Positions 1 to 11,658 of a stretch of 64,000 bases of DNA are shown one piece after another. The notes beneath the pieces were generated by a model. That model ran no database searches and had not been told where the DNA came from. It was given only the letters and a program-made list of their open reading frames with translations. The stretch is from NCBI GenBank assembly GCA_025667525.1, contig CM046881.1, positions 494,347,627 to 494,411,626 on the forward strand. Direction: 5' to 3'. Position 1 is the stretch's first letter; each line of letters opens with the position of its first letter. The stretch is from Glebionis coronaria. Taxonomy: Eukaryota; Streptophyta; Magnoliopsida; Asterales; Asteraceae. The position numbers and the translations under genes are program-made.

Positions 1-1
1 C

Positions 2-1244
2 ATTAAAAAGGAAGTGATCAAACTCCTTGATGCGGGCATGATTTACCCCATTTCTGAATCTCCATGGGTTAGCCCGGTACATTGTGTTCCAAAAAAGGGT
101 GGAATCACCGTAGTACCTAATGAGAACAATGAGCTTATTCCTACGAGACTTGTTACCGGTTGGAGAGTTTGTATTGACTATAGGAAGCTCAATGAGGCTA
201 CTAGGAAAGACCACTTCCCATTACCTTTTATGGACCAAATGCTTGAGCGCTTAGCGGGAAATGAGTACTATTGATTTCTTGATGGCTTTTCGGGTTATTT
301 CCAAATACCCATTGACCCTAAGGATCAAGAAAAGACCATATTCACTTGTCCCTATGGTACATTTGCTTACAAGAGGATGCCTTTTGGCTTATGTAATGCA
401 CCGGGGACGTTTCAAAGGTGCATGATGGCAATTTTACATGATATGATAGAGCAAACAATGGAGGTTTTCATGGATGATTTTTCCGTCTTTGGAGATTCAT
501 TTACCTCATGTCTCACCAATTTAGAACGAATGCTTAAGCGTTGTGAGGAAACACGTTTAGTTCTTAACTGGGAGAAATGTCACTTTATGGTGAAAGAGGG
601 AATTGTTTTGGGTCACAAAATATCCAATAAGGGATTAGAAGTGGATCGAGCTAAAATTGATGTGATTGCTAAGCTTCCTCCACCCACTACGGTTAAAGGT
701 GTAAGGAGTTTCTTAGGTCATGCGGGGTTTTATAGGCGCTTCATACAAGATTTTTCTAAGATAGCTAGACCGATGACTCACCTCTTGGAAAAAGAGGCTC
801 CTTTCATTTTCAACCAAGAGTGTTTGGAATCTTTTGAGACTCTTAAGGAGAAATTGACAAAGGCTCCCGTTTTGGTTTCTCCAAATTGGGAATTACCTTT
901 TGAGCTTATGTGTGACGCTAGTGATTATGCGGTGGGGGCCGTCTTAGGACAAAGAGTGAATAAGCATTTTCAACCTATAGACTATGCGAGTAAAACCATG
1001 ACCGGTGCACAACTTCATTATACTACCACGGAAAAAGAGTTGCTTGCTATAGTCTATGCTTTTGAGAATTTAGACCATACCTTGTGCTATCTAAAACCAT
1101 AGTGTATACGGATCATTCCGCTCTCAAGTATCTCATGAAAAAACAAGATGCTAAGCCTAGGCTTTTGAGATGGGTTTTGTTGCTTCAAGAGTTTAAGATA
1201 GAAATTCGTGATAAGAAAGGAGCCGAGAATTAGCGGCGGATCAC
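2..1244 (+). pseudogene. Element A pol, reverse transcriptase and RNase H (broken)
   Basis: This is the RT and RNase H part of a Ty3/gypsy polyprotein, which would copy element RNA into cDNA. Visible motifs are WRVCIDYRKLN, the conserved LDGFSGYFQIP, MPFGLCNAPGTFQRCM and the catalytic FMDDFSVFG, followed by RNase H blocks ([37 protein letters not shown]). Three lesions are visible. A TGA at 272-274 replaces a Cys codon before FLDGFSGY (element B has Cys there). One base is missing near 1071, and another near 1231 just before the HLSRLE segment. The reading frame is open on the left, so the protein began upstream of the window. Confidence 0.92.
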
Positions 1245-2636
1245 TTGAGTAGACTTGAGCATCCTTTTCAAGGCGATTTTCCTAATAAAGAAATCAATGA
1301 ATCCTTTCCATTAGAGGAGCTCATGTCTATCTCTTCCCAAGAGGATGCCACCCCTTGGTTTTCGGATATAGCAAGCTATCTTGTGGGGAATGTGCTTATT
1401 GCGGGTATTACTTCCCAACAAAAGAAGAAATTTCTTAAGGAAGTTAAGTACTACTTTTGGGATGATCCTTATCTTTTTTGGCAATGTGTGGACCTAATCA
1501 CTAGACGGTGTGTAGATGGACCCGAGGCATTTAAAATTTTAGAAGCATGTCATAAAGGACCTACGGGTGGACATTTTGGGCCCAACTATACCGCCAAGAA
1601 AGTCTTTGATTCGGGTTACTATTGGACTTCCATTTACAATGATGCCCAAGAGATGGTGAAATTTTGTGATGTGTGTCAAAGACAAGGAAAAATTATGCAA
1701 CGTGATGAGATGCCACAAAATTTTATTCAAGAGTGTGAGATTTTTGATGTATGGGGCATAGATTTTATAGGACCTTTTCCATCTTCTAAGGGAAACAAGT
1801 ATATACTTGTGGCGGTGGATTATGTGTCTAAATGGGTTGAGGCTAAAGCCTTACCTACCAATGATGCTAGAGTTGTTGTGAAGTTCTTGAAGCAATTATT
1901 TGCTAGATTTGGTGTACCTCGGGCCATCATAAGTGATCGTGGTACGCACTTTTGTAATGATCAATTCACGAGAGTTATGAAGAAGTATGGAGTAAATCAT
2001 AGACTTTCTACCGCGTATCACCCTCAAACCAATGGTCAAACCGAGGTCACAAATCGTGGTTTAAAGAGAATTTTAGAGAGAACGGTGGGAGAGCATCGAG
2101 CTTCTTGGTCGGATAAGCTTGATGATGCTTTGTGGGCTTTTATGACAGCTTTTAAGACACCAATTGGGTGTACCCTTTATAGGCTTGTCTATGGAAAAGT
2201 GTGCCACCTCCCATTCGAGTTAGAACATAAGGCATCTTGGGCTCTAAAGTGGGCTAACTTTGATTTAAACCAAGCCGGTTCACATAGGAAAGATCAACTT
2301 AATAAGATGGATGAATTGAGAGCCAATGCCTATGAGAATTCTTTGCTTTACAAGGAAAAGACTAAGAAATTGCATGATGCGATCAAGAACCGTGAGTTTA
2401 AAGTTGGAGAGCCGGTTCTCCTCTTTAACTCAAGGTTGAAACTTTTTGTGGGCAAGCTTAAGTCGAGATGGTCCGGTCCATTCACTATTGCCCAAGTGTT
2501 TCCATATGGAACTATTGAGTTGTCACAACCCGATGGTCCAAACTTTAAAGTGAATGGTCACCGTGTGAAACATTATTTTGGGGAGGACATTTCCGTTGAA
2601 ATGGTCCAAGAAATCCCCATTTTCCCCATGAATTAA
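1245..2636 (+). pseudogene. Element A pol, integrase (long open frame, cut off from the upstream pol frame)
   Basis: The 463-codon frame holds an integrase that would join element cDNA to the chromosome. It has the HHCC zinc-binding region (HKGPTGGH then CDVCQ), the catalytic core with Asp in WGIDFIGPF, Asp in ISDRGTHF and Glu in GQTEVTNRG, and a C-terminal basic region ending near [15 protein letters not shown]. The DD35E triad is present. The first Met codon lies inside the RNase H/linker region, so it is not a natural start; the frame belonged to one polyprotein before the frameshift near 1231. Element B has the same domain order. No env-like frame follows. Confidence 0.92.
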
Positions 2637-4588
2637 ATCAAGGGGGATGAGTCGAGCTAGAGACTCCTTAACTCAAGCATCGTATAACTAGGTTTAGAGT
2701 ATTGTAGGTTAGAAATAAGGGTATAGAATTGAGGATAAGTGTAGGGGAGACCTTCTTTTGTCTTCATGTTGTTTGTAGGGTTGCTCACTCACTACATGCT
2801 TTGGAGCTTATGGAGGAGGCCCTTGTATCCGGTTCACTTCGTTACTATTGTGATTTTTCATAGACACCTTGTGCTTAAACATGAATTCACCAATAGTTGA
2901 CCTTTCCTTAACAAGAGTTAAACAAAGTCTAGTCATTGTTATAAGTGTAGGGGAGTTTATACTTCCATGCTCTTAAACATTAAGGACAATGTTTAGCTTA
3001 AGTGTAGGGGAGACTTCTATCGAAGTGACCTTACCTATACCATTGCCTTAACTTCATGATAACATGGAAAATTAATTTTTCAAACATTTTTCAAATTTTT
3101 GATCTACTTTGGCCACCAAAAATATGCATTCATAATTTTTGCATAAATAATTTTTCATTTGCAAACACATTTGCATTGTATATATTTCTTCTTTTGTTTT
3201 TCATCAAAAATATATAAAAAGAAAAAATATAATAAGGATATGGTTTCACAAATTTAGATTTCTTTGACATATTAGGCCCGCCATGGATATTTTGACTCAA
3301 CCCGAGTTTGCTTATCTAAGCATTCTCTAGCTAGTATCCTTAACCATGTAGTCCTTCATTGGTCTATTAGGCTAAGCATCCACCAATCTCATTATTTGAG
3401 ATTTTAAATTTGTGGAGAATGGGAAATTATAGAGTTGAAGCAAGTATAAAAGGGCTAGATAAACTTCATGATAATTACTTGTGGTTAAACCCTTCTCTTC
3501 TTTACCTCTATTTTCTTCGCATGTATATATGTTAATAAATAATCAAGAATGGTTTTAATCGGTTTGTAATCTCTTATGCATTTTTGTCTAATCATTCATG
3601 GTTGATATAAGTACGTCTTAAGATTCTAAGTTAGAACGTTTTATGTGTACTAGACTTATGTCATGTTTAATACTTAGCGGGTGTTTTTCCTTTTATTCTT
3701 TTCAACTTTCTTTGTGAGGAATAAAGAAAAATAAGAGCGGCTTACAAAAAAATGAGTGGCTAGAAAAAAAAGAAAAAGAAAAAAAAAATAATTATACAAG
3801 ACTCCCAAGAGGGGCAGTGTGGTGTTAATTATAGTGACTATTGAATTCCAATATTACCTTGACGGGTTGCGGGGATTCGATAGATTGCTCCAATCCATTA
3901 TTACCTTGACGGGTTGCGGGGTTGAAGATCCAAGGTCTCAAAAAGGCGGCGGATGTAAATTATTGCGTGAGTTTTATTTTTCTTTCCTTAGCGAGTGTGT
4001 AGCTACTTATGAAGCATGACATGAGGATTTTAAACATAAGGAGAATGACTTATTACTCTTGAAACGGACTTATATTAATTGTGAGCGGTTTTTCAAGTAA
4101 TGGATGAGAGGATTACTTAGGATTAAAACCATGCTTCCTTATTTTTGGATTTTGCATTTCTCATACTTCACGCTTTAAATAATGACAAATTTTCCCATAA
4201 GCAATTTGCTCAACTAATAACCGGTTCCACATTTAATTGTCATGAATAAGTTGATGCACTTTTTACTTGTGAATACAATGATCCCATTTTTAAGCTTGGT
4301 ATGGGGAAAGTGAAACTTGAGGGTGATAAGTGTCCATGGTACCCAAGCCCTAATCAAAGTCATTGAATTCTTTATGAGTTATTTCCATCAAAAACATTTC
4401 AAGAAAATCCAAAAAGATATAAATAGAATTGTTTCTTGTGCATTGCATTTTTAAAAATCAAAATCATGCATCATATAGTGTAGAGTAGTGTAGATGCATT
4501 CCATAATGGCCAAGGTGGATTAATTATGAGGAGAATGTAAATTTGTGCTTTAAAATATAGTATTGCATGAGGAAATGACAATGTTCAA
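2637..4588 (+). other. Element A non-coding 3' region between integrase and PPT
   Basis: About 1.95 kb without a convincing frame. The motif AAGTGTAGGGGAG occurs at about 2737-2749, 2943-2955 and 2999-3012 and resembles the real PPT at 4589. There is an A-rich tract near 3760-3790 and a duplicated 22-mer at 3853/3900. No env-like protein is seen, although some Athila elements carry one here. Confidence 0.7.
3853..3921 (+). repeat. Direct repeat of 22 bp (47-bp period)
   Basis: Two identical copies beginning ATTACCTTGACGGGTTGCGG lie at 3853-3874 and 3900-3921, inside the 3' untranslated part of element A. No function is known to me. Confidence 0.85.
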
Positions 4589-4600
4589 GTGTAGGGGATT
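4589..4600 (+). promoter_or_regulatory. Polypurine tract of element A
   Basis: GTGTAGGGGATT lies directly before the LTR start TGATATAAGC. In Ty3 elements this purine tract primes plus-strand synthesis. Similar tracts occur upstream at 2737, 2943 and 2999. Confidence 0.75.
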
Positions 4601-5388
4601 TGATATAAGCAAAAACTCATATCAATTAATCAACAAATCACCCTAAAACACATAGCAAATACCTAATTTTTGTGCTATAAAAAAGCAGTATTATGTGGTA
4701 TGTTCTGTGTTTGTGTACAAATAGGTAAGAAGGATGCATTTTCAAGCAAACAAGGAGAAAATCAAGCTAAATGGGATGAAAAAGACAAAGAAGGATCAAG
4801 AGTGACAAGAATTTGAAGACAAAGGACCTATCTTGACAACATTTCAAAGATGAAGGACCAAAAGTGTACATTTGCCAAAGTCAAGATCAAAGTCAAACAT
4901 GGTCAACCAACAAATCAACCAAGTCAAAAGGGGTCAAAAGAAGCAATAATGCAAGTTGAAGTATCATTTTTGCCAAAGGAATGAAGATTCTAGCTTAAAA
5001 TACAAATCTGCCAAGTCAAGGGACTGAAACTGCCAAACTTGCAAAGTAATTTTGGGCTCAATCCATGTGTGATGGTTTTAACCAATGAGAAGCAAGGAAA
5101 TAAATCATATGGATCACCACATAAGCCCACTCACAGCCGTCTTCAATTAATAAGTAAATCCCAACAGTGCAATCCACCACTCCCTCTATTGGCCAATCAT
5201 ATTTCAGTATAAAGATAATGATCCGTGTGCTCTTATCTCCACCAACCACAACATGCCACGTGGCTTTCTTCTCCAACAATTTTGCTAGAACGTGGATTTA
5301 GCTAGAGGCGTTTTCATAAGGAAAGTTCTATATGAAAATAGATCGCAAGAATGAGACGACCACAACCCAACAACTCAATTAAGCTGAA

Positions 5389-5671
5389 TGTAGAAATGCT
5401 AAAATAGATCCGGTGGTCTAATGTGGTGGAATATGGTGGTGGAAGCCATTGATGAGCTTAGAGAGAGAGAAGAGAGGTTGAATGTGAAATGTAAATGTAT
5501 TCAAAATGAATAAAATGACAAGCAACACCCCTCCTTGGAAGCTAAGGAGGGGTATATATAGTCACACACGCACCTTAAACTATACATTGATCCTAGTCTA
5601 GTCTAAGCGTGTGTGACTATGATAACTAACGGGAATTCTTAAATGTCGTCACATAAAGTGAGTTTCCAACA
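5389..5671 (-). repeat. Element G 3' LTR
   Basis: A 283-bp copy, TG...CA on both strands, containing a TATATATA stretch near 5550-5557. It differs from the other LTR at two positions that I can see. Confidence 0.93.
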
Positions 5672-5683
5672 ATCTTCCCCCAT
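5672..5683 (-). promoter_or_regulatory. Polypurine tract of element G
   Basis: On the minus strand ATGGGGGAAGAT abuts the 3' LTR start TGTTGG. Further GGGGGAAG copies occur in the interior at about 5898, 5950, 6148 and 6582. Confidence 0.8.
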
Positions 5684-8249
5684 GGGACGACGTGTAGAAT
5701 TCCTTACAATATTCTTCCTAACAAGTACAAAATGATTAAGAACAAGAGCTTTCATGAAGCGTCCAATGCTGATGAAGTCTTCTGAGACCTTCGTCTTCAA
5801 AACGACTCATCTTTAAGGTAACTTGTAGAAGAAATACTGTAACGGCACGAGCTAAGTAACCCATACACTTCTGGTTAAGGAGAAGCTTCTGAATTAGCTT
5901 CCCCCTAATTCATGCCACATAAACTTGATGTAGAAGCATTTTAAATAGCTTCCCCCTAAATCGACAATCCTCGTAAGAAACTTCAAAGCTTTCAATAAAG
6001 CTTAGAATAATTAAGCGTGCAGCGGAATCTAACTAGCAAATCCCATCATATAACATGATAACGTTGCAAGAGGGATTGAAAGTAAGGGGTACACCAAGTA
6101 GATCAACCACTTTTCTTCTCACGCTTGAATAATTCTTCTGAATTTTTCTTCCCCCTGAGAGTTCAAGTTATGCATACCAGAAAGAATCGAGACGTTTCTT
6201 ACCCCACATGGTTGAAGAAAGTAAATCAATCCCCATTATGAAGCTCAAATACTAAAGTGGACACTTTATCCCATTCATGAAGTTAACATCATAACACCAG
6301 AGTCAATTAAGTCCCGGAAATGCACATGTCTTCTTCCGGAGATGCACCAGAGTCAATTAAGTCCCGGGAATGCATATAGGATAATGATGATGTTTAATTG
6401 CAACAATCAAACAACTAAACCTCGAATCAGTAGTGTACCGTTTTAGAGATTGATAACGCCACGAGTTAAAACACTGATTTTTCTCTGCGACTATGACAAA
6501 TGTCATCCCGGAATATCTTCAAATCAAAAGAAGGTATGAAGTTCATCACGTGTACTCGTTGTGCGTTCAATGTGTCTTCTTCTTCCCCCTTGATGGTTTC
6601 GAAACTCGGAACCATCAATAAATCATACGCACATGTACCTGAAATCTCATGAGAATAATAAATAAGCTGAATTATATAGTTTGTGAGAATCAGTTGTTGA
6701 TCGAAAATCTCTTCTCATAAACTCTCCATGGCCACCTTTACCAACCCACGTGAAAGCAATTTGAAGTGACCACTGAAAGAATGAACCAGATACATCAAAC
6801 GTGAAGCTGAATAAAAATCCTTCGATCTTGTGACTTAAGCTTGCACTATTGTTGAATGAAGAACGGTGGAGAAATCTCTAAGTACTCAATGCATCACTGA
6901 AGAAGTCTATAAGCACAACACCTCTTGAAATTATCCACGTCGACTAAGCGCGTGACACTGAGTACAACAATGTAACCCCTTTAAGTGATAGTTATCCGAG
7001 TCATCAACCATCCACCCCGAACCCGGAAACCAGATAACCAAGTCTTCATTCTAAGATTAAGCACGAACAAGTCATCTATTAAAAGATAAAATAAATACAC
7101 GCCTTCGAAAAATCCGTCTTCAACGTCACGTGATTAATACCCGATCAAACAAAATCTGTAGCCACTAAAAAAATCGCCCATTTTTTCTTGGTCTCGTCAA
7201 AATAAATTTTGTCACGATGTCTCGTCACTTTGTCACGTCATTTTTTGTCACGTCCCGATGATGACCAGAGTAATCTTAATAAACACAAAATTTATTTAAA
7301 AATAAAAAAAATTTTAAAAAAAATTCGTGTAAGTTGAATTGGATCACACGGCCCACAAACCATTGGTTTTTATCCAATGAATGAACTTCAGTCCGTGAGT
7401 TCATGGCCCAAATTACAAAACTATACCCGGTCCAAGCTTTTGAGATAAATATCTCCTCAACCCTAATTCAACTCACAGATAACTTAATCCTACACCTAAT
7501 CTTCCACATAGAAACTTCCGCCCCCAAATACTCTCTCAACCTTCACCTCGTATCCTCCGTCCCCCTAAAATCATCAAATCTCTCTCAACAGATGAAAAAC
7601 AATCATCCTAATCACATCACCGATCTTGTTCCCACACAAATATAAATCATTAATATTTATAGCTTCTTCCATCCCAGCCCAAAGGGAACTTAAAGTACAA
7701 GACGTGGCTACAAGATCTTCAAAAGATCTCGGGTAAGGTTGTAAAATGAATTAATGAGATGATTATAACAAAAAAAGTTATAAATCATTCATACATTCGA
7801 ATATCAAAGAAGCATAGCTTTAAAGTTGCATATTGATTGTGTATGTGGGTCTGTTTGTTAACGAATCAAGGAAGGACCAAACAATATTGTTTATGGTCAA
7901 ACCCTTTTAAGATTCAAAAATTAAATATGGTTGAAACCATATATATAGATCGATGATGATAGATTTTAATTCGTGGGTATAGATCTTAAAGGATCTTGAC
8001 ATGCATGTCGTTACACGAAAAGAAAATTATAAATCTGAGATTATATTCGAGTTACTGTTTGAGTCTAGATTGGGTTTTAGGTGTCGATGGGTTAGAGATT
8101 AGATATGGTGTTGAGGAGTTAAAAGGTTGGCTGTGAAATGTGGGACTCAGTGAGTTAACTGAGTCAACTTGGTAATTACCAAGTTGACTCGGTTGGGTTG
8201 GTTTTGGTTATAGTCACATATATGGTCCACTGATTTTAAAAGAAAACAG

Positions 8250-8612
8250 TCCATCGGAATAAAAATCCATCGCAAAGTCAACAGTTTTCATCGCAATGTT
8301 TTCTATATATTTTCCATCGTAATGTATTCATCTGTCTTTCCATCTCAATATTTCCATCGGAATGATTCTAAACTTTGTGTTCCATCGCAATGAAAAAAAA
8401 TAGAAATTCATCGCAATGTGAGAACAAAAATTTCAGCAGCATGACGTTTTACTTATGCCATTGCGACAGGTTCAACCACCCATCGCAATGTGACTCATCG
8501 GAATGAGTCCCATCGCAATGGGTATGTCGAACCCATCGGAATGTGTCAAAAAACAACCCCATCGCAATCCATGCGATCTAAGTAGCCATCAGAATGTGTG
8601 CATCGGAATGTG
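8250..8612. repeat. Cluster of degenerate CATCGSAATG motifs
   Basis: About 15 copies of a 10-mer close to CATCGCAATG or CATCGGAATG lie in 360 bp of the element G interior, separated by variable, unrelated spacers. One copy near 8459 appears inverted (CCATTGCGAC). Spacing is irregular, so this is neither a simple tandem repeat nor a CRISPR array. Function unknown. Confidence 0.85.
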
Positions 8613-9065
8613 CCTATCTGAAAACCTTTATCCATAAGTTGTACTTTTCTGGCAAAATCTGGGTCTCTGGATATGATTTTTCTGGCAAATCTGGGTTTCT
8701 GGGGCAAGATCTTCAACAACATAAAAATAAGGAACCCCATAAAAACTGTTAAAACCTATCAAATATTACATTTGATAATATCAGATATAAGAATAATATC
8801 AGATATGAAAACATGAAACCAGAGACAAAATGATAACTTCGGATATGAAAACCATGTTGGACTGTGACATGTGAAATGGGTTTGTAAATATCAGGAATGT
8901 GACAAAACTGATAATGCTACCATTGTGACAAAGAACATAACAACCATTGTGACAAAAGAAAAAACGTGACATACGGACCCCAAAAAAATTAATATGATGA
9001 GACACTAAAAAATGTTTAGACCACTAAATCGAAACAAAAAAAAACATGATCCAAGGAATGAACCA

Positions 9066-9079
9066 TGGCTCTGATACCA
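9066..9079 (-). promoter_or_regulatory. Primer binding site of element G (tRNA-iMet type)
   Basis: Minus-strand TGGTATCAGAGCCA lies two bases inside the 5' LTR. It matches the usual plant initiator-Met primer site and sets the orientation of the element. Confidence 0.92.
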
Positions 9080-9081
9080 AA

Positions 9082-9364
9082 TGTAGAAATGCTAAAATAG
9101 ATTCGGTGGTCTAATGTGGTGGAATATGGTGGTGGAAGCCATTGATGAGCTTAGAGAGAGAGAAGAGAGGTTGAATGTGAAATGTAAATGTATTCAAAAT
9201 GAATAAAATGACAAGCAACACCCCTCCTTGGAAGCTAAGGAGGGGTATATATAGTCACACACACACCTTAAACTATACATTGATCCTAGTCTAGTCTAAG
9301 CGTGTGTGACTATGATAACTAACGGGAATTCTTAAATGTCGTCACATAAAGTGAGTTTCCAACA
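9082..9364 (-). repeat. Element G 5' LTR
   Basis: A 283-bp copy with the same ends as the LTR at 5389, followed on the minus strand by the PBS. It would hold the element's promoter, with a TATATATA stretch near 9245. Confidence 0.93.
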
Positions 9365-9497
9365 CTGACAACAACTCAATCAAAAATCCCTAATTAAGTT
9401 CTTCACCTGCAAATTTCAATTAGCAGAATTAGGACACGTGGAGCTCAATGATTGGCTTGGACACGTCATTCTCCCCAACAACTTCACTTTCTCATTC

Positions 9498-9505
9498 TAT
9501 AAATA
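9498..9505 (+). promoter_or_regulatory. TATA box in element A LTR
   Basis: TATAAATA followed by GGGTAGCAGGC, then pyrimidine-rich sequence. This is a plausible core promoter for LTR transcription on the plus strand. Assigned from position and motif only. Confidence 0.6.
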
Positions 9506-10879
9506 GGGTAGCAGGCTCTCATTTTTACAGAGTTAGCTAGTGTGAAAAACACACACACTAGACATTTTTACTCTCTCTCATTTTGTTAGCAGTTAGTAGA
9601 TAACAACTCTCAAGAGCCTGACAACCTCTTGAGAGTCTGTTAGTTAGTTTTAATCACCTTTGTAACTACTTTTCACATTAATTCAATAAAATTCAAATTT
9701 CCCTCCAATTCTCTCATTGCTCTTACCTACTATTCATACGCCATTGTTACTGTTTGTTTCTAGTGATCATAAGTGATCATTAGAAGCCTTGTTGAAGATT
9801 GTTTTTGTTCATTTCATCCAGTAGTTGTGTTCATTGTTTTGATCATTCTCATTTGAAGAATTTGGTAGATTTTGAAGGTTTCCAATTCATCAATGGAGGT
9901 TAAGAGTTGATAGTTGTTGATTGATTGTTGATTGGTAGATACTAGTGCTAAGGTGGTGGTTTAGCACTAGTTAGATAGCTCAGCGCTACTCTACTCCCCA
10001 AAGGAGGCCTAAGATAAAAGGTTTTGGTTCTCTGCATTTATGTTCCTCTCAAATGTTGCTTGCATGCTCAATACCTAGTGTAAACTTGTTGGAATGCATG
10101 ATAAAGTGTGTTACAGAGTTGAATTTGATGTTTGAGTAGCTTATTTGTAGTCTATCACTTAATCATTAGCTTAATTTTCATTCTTAGTTGCTTAAAATCA
10201 GTCATTTTAGCTTAATAGTGCATTTAGAGTGTTAAACTGTTTCATAGCTTGAATTTAGTTCTTATCCTTTACATTTTAGTCAATATACTTGGTTTGATAT
10301 CTGTCTTTAATCATTTTGGATTTTAACTCAAATCTCTTTTACAAAAGTCTAATCAATTCAGATAAACTAGTGTTTGGGAGTAGGTAATCATATGTGTTCA
10401 AGTGTTGGTAGTGGACTGATTCTAGTTCTATTTCAGTCAGTAAGTCATGGCAAACTAGTTTACAAAGATTTCAGGTCAAGTTTTTAGTCAAACAGGCAAT
10501 TGGCATTCTAAAAAGTTTGGGCCAGTTTTGAATAAACTAATTTTCAGAAAGAGTTGGATTTCAAATCATTGGCATTTATTTGTTACTAGATGAATTTACT
10601 TGAAACCACTTCCTAATCATCACATAACATCCATAGTTTTAGTGTGTAGCTGGAAATTCTACAGTATCCAACATAGAGTTAGAAATAAGCTGTAGAATAA
10701 TCCCTTGAGCAAAGGTCATTCTCTGTGATAAAAAGCTATTCTGTTTTCTCATTCTAGCTTATCCACTTCAGAAAACTAGCCATTTTCTTTCGCAATTCCC
10801 TTTAAAAAGTGTTTCTGGTTAAGATTTGAACTTTTCAGCTTTTTGGGTTTTTGGTCAACAAAAGTCAACATAAGCTCTT

Positions 10880-11165
10880 TCTAGCTTATTTTCGTTTTCT
10901 GAGCTTATTAATGGACCATTTTTTATAAGACAAAACTTCCCCTTCTTCTTTTGTGCTGATTAACAGGTTTTTGTAAAAAAATCAAGTTGTGGACGTTTGG
11001 CTTATTAGTTAGCTTATTTTGGGCTTATTTCAAATAGCTTATTAGAGTTTTAGGAAGTTTCAGCTTATTTCCTGTTACTGGTCTAGCTGAAGTTCAATTT
11101 TAAGCCTATTAAAACTTGTTTGAGCTTATTTGGTTAAGAAACGAGCTTATACGAGCTTATTTTTG
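10880..11165 (+). repeat. Cluster of GCTTATT motifs in element A LTR
   Basis: About nine GCTTATT copies, often AGCTTATT, occur in under 300 bp downstream of the LTR promoter. The LTR of element C has the same motif in the same sense relative to its own transcription (38640-38830). Confidence 0.8.
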
Positions 11166-11658
11166 TTTCCTAGCCCGTTTGGATTAAAATTTGTTAGAAA
11201 ATTTCACATAGGTCCTTGGCTTGTTAGACAGTTGCATAATTAGCCTAATTTTCCTAAAAATTAGGTAATTTTTGGATTAGTCCCTGGATTTTTCTAGTTG
11301 GTTAAAATTTGGTTAGTTAGATTTCAAAATTAGTTAAAGTTAGTTAGTTACATTTGCACAATTGGTCCTTGTAGTTAATTGATTTACATTTCAAGCATTT
11401 TAATCTTCAGAATTTACATTTTCAGCCCTTTACTTTCATAGATTTACACTTTCGTCTTTACTTGGATAATAATGTGGTATTTGACAATTTGTTTTACGGT
11501 TACGTAGTTAATATTTTTTCATTTTTACTTGATTGTTGAATTAGACGTAGAATATCCAAATACCTTTACCAACCAAAAACAATCATAACAACTCGATCTT
11601 GTTAGGACTTTCGATTTGTTAAGAACTGAGAAAACGAACTTCAACTATACACATTTCA

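Larger units (their letters stand above)
5389..9364 (-). mobile_element. Element G: non-autonomous LTR retrotransposon with 283-bp LTRs
   Basis: Two 283-bp direct repeats (5389-5671 and 9082-9364) flank a 3410-bp interior. Read on the minus strand the LTRs start TGTTGGAAAC and end TTCTACA. A PBS complementary to initiator tRNA-Met follows the 5' LTR (9079 downwards), and a PPT (GGGGGAAGAT) precedes the 3' LTR. Flanks are CTGAA before and CTGAC after, an imperfect 5-bp target duplication. I see only two base differences between the LTRs, so insertion was recent. No gag or pol motif is visible in the interior, so it must have been mobilised by another element's proteins. LTR and PBS style suggest a Copia-type partner, which is inference. 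Confidence 0.9.
1..11658 (+). mobile_element. Element A: Ty3/gypsy (Athila/Tat-like) retrotransposon, 5' part outside window
   Basis: The element enters the window inside the reverse transcriptase and runs through RNase H, integrase, a long 3' untranslated part, a polypurine tract and a 3' LTR. The RT wording (LCNAPGTFQRCM, FMDDFSVFG) and the match to elements B and C place it in the Athila/Tat group. Its 3' LTR is interrupted by element G. At about 11659 the sequence switches to the protease end of minus-strand element C, so A probably inserted into C; the other junction is outside the window. Pol carries one stop and two frameshifts, so A is not autonomous. The exact 3' end (11653 or 11658, both ending in CA) is uncertain. 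Confidence 0.85.
4601..11658 (+). repeat. Element A 3' LTR, split by element G
   Basis: The LTR starts TGATATAAGC after the PPT and continues on both sides of the insertion 5389-9364. A TATA box at 9498-9505 and a transcribed-looking region follow. The part downstream of G has a cluster of GCTTATT motifs. After removing G the LTR would be about 3.1 kb. The end is placed where homology to the protease end of element C resumes (GTATTCAAGATGAG, from 11659). The other LTR is outside the window, so the boundaries are inferred. Confidence 0.65.

Noticed and set aside
2637..4588. Env-like gene after integrase in element A
   Set aside because: There is no long frame and no signal peptide or transmembrane pattern. 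Only non-coding sequence with PPT-like tracts is present.
7403..7645. 80-codon plus-strand frame inside element G
   Set aside because: It is antisense to the element, low in complexity and matches no known gag or pol block.
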